A DNA stretch of 5,318 nucleotides from Oscillospiraceae bacterium. Lineage in GTDB: Bacteria > Bacillota > Clostridia > Oscillospirales > Oscillospiraceae. Both the position numbers and the translations under genes were made by a program. Where the stretch lies: positions 1 through 5,318 of the forward strand of contig JAGBGB010000007.1 of assembly GCA_017936205.1 (NCBI GenBank), in the 5' to 3' direction. Below, piece after piece: positions 1 to 5,318 of the stretch. Within the stretch, counting starts at the first letter, position 1, and each line of letters begins with the position of its first letter. The notes below the pieces were generated by a model. It did not search any database. It saw only the letters and a list, made by a program, of their open reading frames with translations, and was not told the origin of the DNA.

Positions 1-106
1 CCAACCCCAGCACGGGGAATTCGGTGCAGATATGCAGGTGCGCAGCCAGAATGACGGTCCCGTGACCCTGATGCTGGATACAGACCAGCTGTTTCCCAAG
101 GGTTGA
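1..106 (+). CDS. dtd: D-aminoacyl-tRNA deacylase, C-terminal end (partial, 5' end outside window)
   Basis: The first complete codon is at position 2 and the stop is TGA at 104-106, leaving the last 34 residues of the protein. The fragment reads HGEFGADMQV...NDGPVTLML, which matches the end of D-aminoacyl-tRNA (formerly D-Tyr-tRNA) deacylase. The NxGPVT motif (bases 50-67) is the family's hallmark: its Gly-cisPro pair reaches into the active site of the partner subunit of the homodimer and excludes L-aminoacyl-tRNA. The cytoplasmic enzyme hydrolyses D-amino acids mischarged on tRNA, and also glycine from tRNA-Ala, so it is a translation quality-control factor. The other catalytic motif (SQxT) would lie upstream of the window. 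A short tail (LDTDQLFPKG) extends a few residues past the usual end of the E. coli protein, which is common variation. Family recognition is firm even from this short piece; the state of the rest of the gene is unknown. Confidence 0.93.
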   Translation, partial: QPQHGEFGADMQVRSQNDGPVTLMLDTDQLFPKG

Positions 107-119
107 GATAGTCAAATAA

Positions 120-125
120 GAGGAG
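120..125 (+). promoter_or_regulatory. Ribosome binding site of the GNAT acetyltransferase gene
   Basis: GAGGAG (within AAGAGGAG) lies 8 bases before the ATG at 134. It is a strong Shine-Dalgarno match at standard spacing and fixes the start of the acetyltransferase gene. The gap between dtd and this gene (107-133) shows no hairpin with a T-tract, so read-through from dtd is likely. Confidence 0.85.
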
Positions 126-133
126 TCTTTTTT

Positions 134-688
134 ATGGAACATCAAGGTACAAAGCCACTGCAAACGGAGCGGTTGCTTTTGCGGCGGTTCACCCCCGCAG
201 ATGCAGACGCTATGTATAATAATTGGGCCAAGGAGGAGCAGGTAGCTCGTTATCTGACTTGGCTGCCTCACCGGTCTGTAGAGGTAACAAAAACACTTCT
301 GAAGGACTGGTGCAGCTTCTACTCCCAACCGAACTATTACAACTGGGTCATGGAATACAAGGGAATCCCCATTGGAAATGTCAGTGCCGTTCACGTCAAT
401 GAACGGAGCCACTGGGTTGAATTGGGATATTGCATGGGCCCTACCTATTGGAATCGGGGTCTTATGACCGAAGCTGTCAGGGCTGTCATAGACTTTTTCT
501 TCCAAGAGGTGAAGATTCATCGTGTCTGCATTTCCCACGCAACACCGAATGCTGCCTCCGGCAGAGTCGCTCAAAAGTGTGGTCTAAGCTACGAAGGCAC
601 CCAGCGTGAAGCCTTCCGCAGCCTGAATGGTGAGTATTGGGACATCGCCAATTACGCCATTCTCCGCAGCCAATGGGAAACACATTAG
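134..688 (+). CDS. GNAT-family N-acetyltransferase, RimJ/RimL type
   Basis: This complete 184-residue protein has the length and motif order of the RimJ/RimL-like (Acetyltransf_3) branch of GNAT enzymes, which transfer acetyl from acetyl-CoA to an amino group in the cytoplasm. The N-terminus 'LQTERLLLRRFTPADADAMY' (residues 9-28) is the usual first strand and helix ('L.TeRL.LR.f...Da'). Residues 97-123, ELGYCMGPTYWNRGLMTEAV and the following helix, form motif A; the acetyl-CoA pyrophosphate loop is WNRGLMTEA (106-114), with N107 and L110 where many homologues have G/K and Y/I. Residues 138-156 (PNAASGRVAQKCGLSYEGT) match the 'N..S..v..k.GF..eG' motif B region, and GEYWDIANYAIL (166-177) is the standard last strand. 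Relatives include ribosomal-protein N-terminal acetyltransferases, but this branch also modifies antibiotics, amino acids and other small molecules, so the substrate is not assigned. It sits 27 bases downstream of dtd with its own ribosome binding site, probably in one transcript. Confidence 0.92.
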   Translation: MEHQGTKPLQTERLLLRRFTPADADAMYNNWAKEEQVARYLTWLPHRSVEVTKTLLKDWCSFYSQPNYYNWVMEYKGIPIGNVSAVHVNERSHWVELGYCMGPTYWNRGLMTEAVRAVIDFFFQEVKIHRVCISHATPNAASGRVAQKCGLSYEGTQREAFRSLNGEYWDIANYAILRSQWETH

Positions 689-692
689 CACA

Positions 693-723
693 TTGTCATT
701 ATCACAAGGAACGCTTCTCTATC
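693..723 (+). promoter_or_regulatory. Weak candidate promoter upstream of the large lyase gene
   Basis: TTGTCA at 693-698 is a 4/6-5/6 quality -35-like hexamer. The best -10-like element at a tolerable distance is poor (TCTATC, 718-723, 19-base spacer, or TCTCTA, 716-721, 17-base spacer). A separate -10-like GATATT sits at 752-757 without a good -35. The gap before a large secreted enzyme gene is a reasonable place for a promoter, but no convincing consensus site is present. An activator-dependent promoter would fit the weak -10. Confidence 0.2.
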
Positions 724-726
724 ACA
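700..726 (+). repeat. Two TATCACA direct repeats 20 bp apart, possible operator
   Basis: The 7-mer TATCACA occurs at 700-706 and again at 720-726, an exact 20-bp period or about two helical turns. A partial third version, TATCAG, follows at 745-750. CACAG (723-727) and CTGTG (739-743) also form a 5-bp inverted repeat around an 11-base loop. These lie in the only substantial intergenic gap, directly upstream of the lyase gene, where a regulator of polysaccharide use could bind. The match is short enough to be chance. Confidence 0.25.
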
Positions 727-760
727 GGGGGCAAACATCTGTGTTATCAGCGATATTTCG

Positions 761-767
761 AAAGGAG
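761..767 (+). promoter_or_regulatory. Ribosome binding site of the large lyase gene
   Basis: AAAGGAG ends 7 bases before the ATG at 775. It is a near-consensus Shine-Dalgarno sequence at ideal spacing. It selects this ATG, which is immediately followed by a signal peptide; the next in-frame ATG (codon 23) lies inside that signal peptide and has no such site. Confidence 0.88.
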
Positions 768-774
768 CTTTTCT

Positions 775-858
775 ATGTTTCGGAGATTGCTTTCCCTGCT
801 TTTGCTTGCTGCAATACTGCTGCAGCTTGTTCCCTCGGTTATGACTCAAGCAAGTGCC
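775..858 (+). other. Sec signal peptide of the large lyase
   Basis: Residues 1-28 have a short basic n-region (R3, R4), a hydrophobic core of about 15 residues (LLSLLLLAAILLQLV, 5-19), a helix-breaking P20 and an AxA-type site A26-S27-A28 followed by a Thr-rich stretch. Cleavage after A28 is predicted. There is no lipobox Cys, so this is a type I signal peptide rather than a lipoprotein signal. Confidence 0.88.
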
Positions 859-3800
859 ACCACAACTGCGACAGTTGATCCGAGCGCCAAAGACATCTTG
901 GACGTTTTCAACCTGCGTTCCCGAGGACAGCACCCCAGAATTCTGGCAGATAGTGCCAAATTTGAGAAGATCCGCAAGCTGTGTGAAGGCGATCCCTATA
1001 TGCGCACATGGTATGAGGGTATCTATGACTACGGCGAATGGATCCTACGCACCCCTCTTGCGGACTATTCCGCAATGTACAGCTATGCCAAAACCGCCAG
1101 CGACCGCATCATCAATCTTTCTTTCCTTTATCGTCTCAGCGGGGAACGCCGTTTTGCAGATCAGGCTGTTATGGAGATGCTTGCTGTTGTATCTCACGAA
1201 ACATGGACAAAGGATACCAACTGTCTGATCATTGCCTTAGCTGCCTACGGCTTGGGCATCGGTTATGACTGGCTGTACGACTACATGTCACAGACTGACA
1301 GGGAGACCATTTCCGAGGGGATCTATACCTACGTGATCCACAAGCTCTTGACCACTAAGTATTGGTGGGTCAACACCTACTGCAACATTAACCCATGGAC
1401 ATACGGTCTTGCCTCCATTGCTGCCTTGGCGATCATAGAGGACTATCCCGAAGCCTGTAGCGAGCTTCTGGCACAGGGAGTGTCCAGTGTTAGGAATTAT
1501 ATTCCCTATCTTGCTCCCGGCGGTGCCTTTGTGGAGGGCGGAGGCTACTACCGTGCGGTGATGATCTCCCTGACCATGATGCTGGACAATCTTAACTGTG
1601 TTCTGGGCACAGATTTCGACCTCAGCAAAGAAGAAGGACTGTTGGAGGCTGCCAAATACCTCCCTGCCATGAGCAGCGATGTAGCGACCTTCAACCACGG
1701 TGACTGTCAGCCTGCTGTTTACAGTGGTCCCTTCCTATACTGGTTTGCCAATCAATACGATCTGCCGGAGCTGTACCTGTGGCAGAGGTCCAAAACAGCA
1801 GCAGTCTACCGCAATGCTTACATGAAGGATCACTTCCTCTCCATGTTATGGTATGATTCCTCCTATATAGAGGGCTATACCCAAGAAGAGGCACAGAAGG
1901 ACTATTTCCTCAATTCCGAGGACTATGAAAGCTATGCCTCCTTCCGAGGGACTCTCTCTGACGGCAAGGAGCTCTATGCCGCCATAAAGGGTGGCAAACA
2001 CAACCTGTATCACAGTGATATGGACGCCGGAACCTTTGTTCTGGATGCCATGGGCATCCGTTGGTTTGAGGATCTGGGTAAAGGCGATTACGAAGCCTCC
2101 GGCTACTTCACCTATGAAGAAGCTGCAAGCCGTTGGACCTACTATCGCAAACGAGCCGAGGGACAGAACACCCTGCTGATCAATCCCCAAGCCCCAAACT
2201 CCCATAGCAATTACGGCGGTCAGGATGCAGATGCCGATTGCCAAATCACGGAGTATTCCTCCGCATATGACGGAGGCTATGCCCTTGTCGACATGACAAG
2301 CGCATATGACAACCATTACAGCGGAAGTACCGTACAACGTGGACTGGCTCTATTCGACAACCGCAGCCGTGTGCTGCTCCGTGATGAGATCCGCTGTACG
2401 AAAAACTCCGAGATTTATTGGTTCGCCCATACGAAAGCCAAGATCCAGCTTTCCGAGGATCGGAAAACCGCCAAACTGATGCAGAATGGAAAGACCCTTA
2501 TAGCACAGCTCGTCTGCCCTGCCCCGGCAACCTTCTCGGTAATGGATGCGGCTCCACTGCCGACCTCTCCGAATCCAAGCGGACAGGCAGACAATTCCTC
2601 TTATCAGAAATTGACCATCCACCTAACAAATGTCAACAGCACAGACATTGAGGTCATTTTCACCCCAATTCTCTCTGAGATCGACAAAACTAAGAGCTTG
2701 CCGAATGTTTCTATCGAGATGCTCTCTACCCTTCTGTCCCCCTATGCAGAGGGCACAAGCCTACCCAACAACAGCAAGGGAGACTATGAAATCTACACTG
2801 CCGACCAGCTTTTCCTGTTTGCAGAAATGGTCAACAACGGGAGCGATTTCTCCGGGAAGACCGTTAAACTCATGAAGGATATTGACCTGCGGAGCAGAAC
2901 CTTCCTGCCCATCGGCGGCGGTTCCAACGATCCGTCTGACCGCGGATGCTTCTTTTCAGGCATCTTTGATGGCTGTAGTCATGAAATACGGAACCTGCTG
3001 ATCTATGCGCCCGGCAAGCATTATGTAGGTCTGTTCGGAGCTACTATGAATGCCACCATTCGAAATTTGGGTGTGGATCGCTGCAAGGTCTATGGTGGAA
3101 CAAAGACTGCCTGTTTAGATGCTTTAGGGATCAACACCACGATAGAGGACTGCTTCACTCGGGGTGACGCAGTATCATCCGGTGCGGATGCAGGCGGTCT
3201 GTGTGCACAGGTTTCAGGAAGCATCCGTATCGCAAATTCCTATCATAACGGCAAGGTCAAAAGCACTCGCTATTGTGGCGGTCTTCTGGGCTATGTCAGC
3301 AGCAAGTCCACCTTGACCATGGAAAACTGCTACTACACAGGGAAGCTCCGTGGTGAAGAAGGCTTTACAGGTATGCTGGGCTTCTATTCCACCGAGGGAG
3401 TCTATGCCGTCACAGCTTTAGAGCTCCGAAACTGTTATGCAACAGGGGCGCTGAAGGGCACTGCCATCCGGTCAGGCAGCATTGACAGCTACACAGACTG
3501 CTTGACCATCACAGAAGCCGCCCTGGTTTCCTACGCTGTGCAACTGGGTGGCAGTTTTATTTATGATTGTGAATGGGAAAATGACGGATACCCTGTTCTG
3601 AACCGTCAGTGTGATGTGAGCCTACCTGAGGACTATGTGATCACTACAGAAGCCCAACTCCGTTTTCTCGCCTATCAAGTAAACAGCGGTGCAGATAGCT
3701 TTATCGGAAAGGTCGTGACCCTTGGGAGGGATATTGACCTGAAGCTACATGAATGGACTCCCATTGGAGGCAACCGTGGAGATGGCTCAACAGGGATCAC

Positions 3801-5318
3801 CTTCCGTGGCACCTTGGATGGGAAGGGACACATCGTTTCCAACCTCAAGATCAGCTCCGGTCATAGCTTTGTAGGTCTATTGGGCTATGTACGAGGTGCA
3901 ACGATCCGAAACCTCGGTCTTGAGAAGTCCGTCATCCACGGAAAAACAGGTGCAGGTCTTGTAGGCTATGCCTATACCGGCACCAAGATCCACCAGTGCT
4001 ACAACACAGCTGCCATTTCCGGCTACAGTGGAGTAGGCGGCATTCTGGGCATGGTCGGAGGACAGAATTGCGAGATCGTAGACTGCTACTATACCGGCAC
4101 GCTGGCTGCAACCGTTACGGGAGCCGGCATTCTCGGAAATATCTCAAGCGACTGTAAGGAGATTGCTGTCAGAAATTCCTATTGTACAGGGAGCGTTCCA
4201 TACGGTATCTTGGGCAATGTACATGCTGCGGCAGTAAGCTGCTCCATCCACAACAGCTACTGTGTAAGCCCCTGTTCCCTTGTAGGATATCAGGGCAGCC
4301 TGGTGATCACCAACTCTTCCTCACAGTCGGCAGACAAGCTGCGGACATATGTCTCTGTTTTGGGCTCCTCCTACACAGCAGACTGCCCACGATACAATCA
4401 GGGCTTTCCCATTCTCCTATGGCAGCACGCCCGCAAGGCCGTCACCACCGATGCCATTGCCCCCACCTGTACCACCGCAGGTAAGACGGCCGGCAAACAT
4501 TGCGCCCTCTGCAAGGCTGTTCTGGTCGCACAGCAGACCGTTCCCGCAACAGGTCACAGCTACAGCTATACCAAGGTCAATGGGCTGCTCCATTTGGTCA
4601 CTTGCAAGAACTGCGACTTTTCCACAGAGACTGCTCACAGCTACAAGGAGGGCTACTGCATCTGTGGTGAGCCCGAGGTCAAGGAGCCTGTGGAGGATAC
4701 AAATTTGAAGCTGAATCACAGCTTGAATCTGGCAAGTGATATTTCTGTGAACCTTCTGGTATCCAAGAGTCTTTTAGAGGGATTCGACATGAGCACAGTA
4801 TATGTGGAAAGCACGGTAGACTGCTATGAGGGAAATCGTCAGACAGGAACAAGCACCCTCCGCATAGAGCCTGTGCTAAATGGGAACTACTGTTACTTCA
4901 CCCTCAACGGACTGACTGCCGTACAGATGAACGACAGGATCTCCTCTGTGCTCTACGGAATGAAGGACGGGCAGCCTTATTGCTCCCCCGTGGATGAATA
5001 CAGCATTGCAAGCTACGCCTATTCTCAGATGAACAATCCCGATAGACCTGAGTCATTAAAGGTTCTTTGTGCAGACCTGCTCCGCTATGGTGCGAAGGCA
5101 CAGATCTTCAAGAGCTACCGCACAGATGCCCTTGCAGATGCCAATATGACCTCTGCACACAAGTCATACCTGTCTGATATGGAGGCTGTGACCTTCGGCA
5201 ACACGAACAAGGTTTTGAATGATGTAGCCAATGCTCCCATTACATGGGCAGGCAAAGCACTGGATCTGGAATCCAAGGTGGCTCTGAAGTTCGTCTTCAA
5301 TCCTGTCAATTACAAGGG
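775..5318 (+). CDS. Secreted heparinase II/III-like polysaccharide lyase with tandem GLUG modules (partial, 3' end outside window)
   Basis: The frame is open for 1,514 codons from ATG 775 to the window edge without a stop. Order along the protein: signal peptide 1-28; alpha-helical toroid about 44-375; beta-sandwich about 376-636; linker 637-668; GLUG module A 669-945; GLUG module B 952-1217; Cys-rich segment 1222-1300; C-terminal module 1311 to about 1485; apparent start of a repeat of that module at 1486. Heparinase II/III-superfamily lyases cleave uronate-containing polysaccharides (glycosaminoglycans, alginate) by beta-elimination, usually with Asn/His, Tyr and His in the active site. Candidate counterparts here are N204/N206, Y258 or Y259, H308 and H413. 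The typical enzyme is about 600-800 residues, so more than half of this protein is accessory. It is predicted to be exported through Sec. No cell-wall anchor, S-layer or dockerin domain is seen before the edge. The substrate is not assignable, and an inactive binding protein cannot be excluded because some usual active-site positions differ. Confidence 0.9.
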   Translation, partial: MFRRLLSLLLLAAILLQLVPSVMTQASATTTATVDPSAKDILDVFNLRSRGQHPRILADSAKFEKIRKLCEGDPYMRTWYEGIYDYGEWILRTPLADYSAMYSYAKTASDRIINLSFLYRLSGERRFADQAVMEMLAVVSHETWTKDTNCLIIALAAYGLGIGYDWLYDYMSQTDRETISEGIYTYVIHKLLTTKYWWVNTYCNINPWTYGLASIAALAIIEDYPEACSELLAQGVSSVRNYIPYLAPGGAFVEGGGYYRAVMISLTMMLDNLNCVLGTDFDLSKEEGLLEAAKYLPAMSSDVATFNHGDCQPAVYSGPFLYWFANQYDLPELYLWQRSKTAAVYRNAYMKDHFLSMLWYDSSYIEGYTQEEAQKDYFLNSEDYESYASFRGTLSDGKELYAAIKGGKHNLYHSDMDAGTFVLDAMGIRWFEDLGKGDYEASGYFTYEEAASRWTYYRKRAEGQNTLLINPQAPNSHSNYGGQDADADCQITEYSSAYDGGYALVDMTSAYDNHYSGSTVQRGLALFDNRSRVLLRDEIRCTKNSEIYWFAHTKAKIQLSEDRKTAKLMQNGKTLIAQLVCPAPATFSVMDAAPLPTSPNPSGQADNSSYQKLTIHLTNVNSTDIEVIFTPILSEIDKTKSLPNVSIEMLSTLLSPYAEGTSLPNNSKGDYEIYTADQLFLFAEMVNNGSDFSGKTVKLMKDIDLRSRTFLPIGGGSNDPSDRGCFFSGIFDGCSHEIRNLLIYAPGKHYVGLFGATMNATIRNLGVDRCKVYGGTKTACLDALGINTTIEDCFTRGDAVSSGADAGGLCAQVSGSIRIANSYHNGKVKSTRYCGGLLGYVSSKSTLTMENCYYTGKLRGEEGFTGMLGFYSTEGVYAVTALELRNCYATGALKGTAIRSGSIDSYTDCLTITEAALVSYAVQLGGSFIYDCEWENDGYPVLNRQCDVSLPEDYVITTEAQLRFLAYQVNSGADSFIGKVVTLGRDIDLKLHEWTPIGGNRGDGSTGITFRGTLDGKGHIVSNLKISSGHSFVGLLGYVRGATIRNLGLEKSVIHGKTGAGLVGYAYTGTKIHQCYNTAAISGYSGVGGILGMVGGQNCEIVDCYYTGTLAATVTGAGILGNISSDCKEIAVRNSYCTGSVPYGILGNVHAAAVSCSIHNSYCVSPCSLVGYQGSLVITNSSSQSADKLRTYVSVLGSSYTADCPRYNQGFPILLWQHARKAVTTDAIAPTCTTAGKTAGKHCALCKAVLVAQQTVPATGHSYSYTKVNGLLHLVTCKNCDFSTETAHSYKEGYCICGEPEVKEPVEDTNLKLNHSLNLASDISVNLLVSKSLLEGFDMSTVYVESTVDCYEGNRQTGTSTLRIEPVLNGNYCYFTLNGLTAVQMNDRISSVLYGMKDGQPYCSPVDEYSIASYAYSQMNNPDRPESLKVLCADLLRYGAKAQIFKSYRTDALADANMTSAHKSYLSDMEAVTFGNTNKVLNDVANAPITWAGKALDLESKVALKFVFNPVNYK
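904..1899 (+). other. Lyase N-terminal domain, (alpha/alpha) toroid (residues about 44-375)
   Basis: This region is rich in Trp, Tyr and amphipathic helices, as in the toroid of heparinase II/III and alginate-lyase-like enzymes. It opens with 'RGQHPRILADSAKFEKIRKL' (50-69), the standard 'hPrLl.....f..lr' entry motif. Residues 197-208 (WWVNTYCNINPW) sit where relatives carry the catalytic Asn/His segment (often 'NNWN.VCNGG'). Residues 247-259 (APGGAFVEGGGYY) match 'PDG.w.EG.gYW', which provides the catalytic Tyr (Y258 or Y259). Residues 307-310 (NHGD) match the 'fn.GD' motif. Residue equivalences come from motif spacing, not structure. Confidence 0.75.
1900..2682 (+). other. Lyase beta-sandwich domain, heparinase II/III-like (residues about 376-636)
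   Basis: The signature block is at 413-435, HSDMDAGTF followed by VLDAMGIRWFEDLG, then YYRKRAEGQNTLLINP (456-471). This is the 'H.DlDaGsFvldalG.rW..DlG ... yyR.r.egHNTl' pattern of the Heparinase_II/III family. H413 aligns with the catalytic His of the family and D415 occupies the second His position of the HxHxD form. Q464 replaces the His often found in 'GHNTL'. The later strands (VQRGLALFDNRSRVLLRDEI, 520-539; the PLPTSPNPSGQ loop, 595-604; IEVIFTPIL, 625-633) complete the domain in the usual order. Confidence 0.78.
2779..3609 (+). repeat. GLUG module A, beta-helix-like (residues 669-945)
   Basis: This is the first of two homologous modules. It starts with a header 'YEIYTADQLFLFAEMVNNG' and continues through GKTVKLMKDIDL (694-705), LPIGG (711-715), 'FSGIFDG.SHEIRNL' (727-741), VGLFG (751-755) and TIRNLG (761-766). 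Four GLUG-type rungs follow, beginning near 780 (degenerate), 807 (GGLCAQV), 835 (GGLLGYV) and 866 (GMLGFY), most with an 'NCYYTG'-like strand. It ends with 'LGGSFIYDCEWENDGYPVL' (924-942). GLUG repeats are known from IgA-peptidase-type and other bacterial surface proteins and are thought to stack as a beta-helix; their role as spacer or ligand-binding region is not established. Confidence 0.8.
3628..4425 (+). repeat. GLUG module B, beta-helix-like (residues 952-1217)
   Basis: This module repeats the order of module A: header 'YVITTEAQLRFLAYQVNSG', GKVVTLGRDIDL (978-989), TPIGG (995-999), 'FRGTLDGKGHIVSNL' (1010-1024), VGLLG (1033-1037), TIRNLG (1043-1048), then rungs at 1060 (AGLVGYA), 1089 (GILGMV), 1118 (GILGNI) and 1144 (GILGNV). 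It closes with 'LGSSYTADCPRYNQGFPIL' (1196-1214). The shared landmarks are 272-284 residues apart between modules. A 13-base identity, GGATATTGACCTG, survives at 2877-2889 and 3729-3741, which encode the DIDL motif; otherwise the copies have diverged at the DNA level, so the duplication is old. Confidence 0.82.
4438..4674 (+). other. Cys-rich CxxC / 'GHSY' segment (residues 1222-1300)
   Basis: The pattern is TC(1232)TTAGKTAGKHC(1243)ALC(1246), then VPATGH(1261)SY, TC(1277)KNC(1280), H1288-SY and YC(1295)IC(1297)G. Similar segments with paired CxxC and 'ATGHSY' elements recur between domains in Clostridia cell-surface proteins. The Cys pairs and His could bind a metal ion or form disulfides outside the cell. 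No experimentally defined function is known to me, and the segment may be a rigid linker. Confidence 0.6.
4705..5229 (+). other. Uncharacterised C-terminal module, copy 1 (residues about 1311-1485)
   Basis: The module begins LKLNHSLNLASDISVNLLV (1311-1329), a predicted beta-strand region. It continues with 'YCYFTLNGLTAVQMNDRIS' (1372-1390) and a helical part 'SIASYAYSQMN' (1410-1420) plus 'LKVLCADLLRYGAKAQ' (1428-1443), then 'YRTDALADANM' (1448-1458). I recognise this from memory as a recurrent C-terminal unit of large secreted Clostridia proteins, but I know of no characterised function. Its position at the end of a modular enzyme suggests attachment or carbohydrate binding, which is inference only. 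Confidence 0.5.
5230..5318 (+). other. Apparent start of a second copy of the C-terminal module (residues 1486-1514, cut by window edge)
   Basis: Residues 1489-1514 read ITWAGKALDLESKVALKFVF and on to the edge. They resemble the opening of the preceding module (LNHSLNLASDISVNLLV) in the pattern 'h.L.Ls.(I/V).h...(V/F)'. The stretch is too short for certainty. If real, the module occurs at least twice and the protein continues well past 1,600 residues. Confidence 0.35.

Noticed and set aside
723..743. CACAG/CTGTG hairpin as a transcription terminator after the acetyltransferase gene
   Set aside because: The stem has only 5 bp, the loop is 11 bases, and no T-tract follows. It could not act as an intrinsic terminator.
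775..840. Twin-arginine (Tat) export signal suggested by R3-R4
   Set aside because: The S-RR-x-F-L-K consensus is absent and the hydrophobic core is long and Leu-rich. The pattern is that of a Sec signal peptide.
854..1228. 124-residue plus-strand frame overlapping the start of the lyase gene
   Set aside because: The frame at 775 has a strong ribosome binding site, a signal peptide and recognisable lyase motifs through this stretch. The alternative product has no domain sense.
1846..2337. 163-residue open frame on the minus strand inside the lyase gene
   Set aside because: Its codons are in exact register with the sense frame, so it stays open wherever the sense strand avoids TTA, CTA and TCA codons, which this gene rarely uses. 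It lacks a supporting ribosome binding site and the product resembles no family. The same explains the minus-strand frames at 1288-1698, 2350-2622 and 4417-4719.
2779..4425. Tandem repeats as a mobile element or CRISPR-like array
   Set aside because: The repeats are protein-level, in one open frame, and mostly diverged at the DNA level. They have no regular short repeat-spacer pattern and no terminal inverted repeats.
4182..4708. Overlapping plus-strand frames (4182-4484 and 4349-4708) rich in Cys, Pro and Arg
   Set aside because: They are off-frame readings of GLUG module B and the Cys-rich segment. The lyase frame is continuous here and shows clear repeat structure.

Overview
The window looks like a chromosomal segment from a Gram-positive anaerobe of class Clostridia, most plausibly a gut member near Oscillospiraceae or Lachnospiraceae. 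This is inferred from strong purine-rich ribosome binding sites, roughly balanced base composition, and a very large secreted protein whose accessory domains (GLUG rungs, a Cys-rich 'TAGKxCxxC ... ATGHSY' segment and a C-terminal module starting 'LNHSLNLASDI') are typical of surface proteins from that group. No mobile element, tRNA, rRNA or CRISPR array is visible.

Layout, all on the + strand: (1) 1-106, the last 34 codons of dtd, D-aminoacyl-tRNA deacylase. (2) 134-688, a complete RimJ/RimL-type GNAT N-acetyltransferase, 27 bases downstream of dtd with its own strong ribosome binding site and no terminator between, so it is probably co-transcribed with dtd. (3) 689-774, an 86-base gap with two TATCACA direct repeats 20 bases apart, a weak candidate promoter and a good ribosome binding site. 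(4) 775-5318, a reading frame open for 1,514 codons that runs off the right edge. It fills 85 percent of the window.

The large protein carries a signal peptide (residues 1-28), a heparinase II/III-like polysaccharide lyase (about 44-636: alpha-helical toroid then beta-sandwich), two homologous GLUG/beta-helix-like modules in tandem (669-945 and 952-1217), a Cys-rich CxxC segment (1222-1300) and an uncharacterised C-terminal module (1311 to about 1485). That last module seems to begin a second copy just before the window ends. The overall picture is a secreted or surface-attached enzyme for acidic polysaccharides with long repetitive spacer or binding regions. The substrate and the mode of surface attachment cannot be read from this window.

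The first two genes are housekeeping or general metabolism. The third is an accessory polysaccharide-utilisation gene with its own translation signals and probably separate regulation. No functional link between the three is evident.
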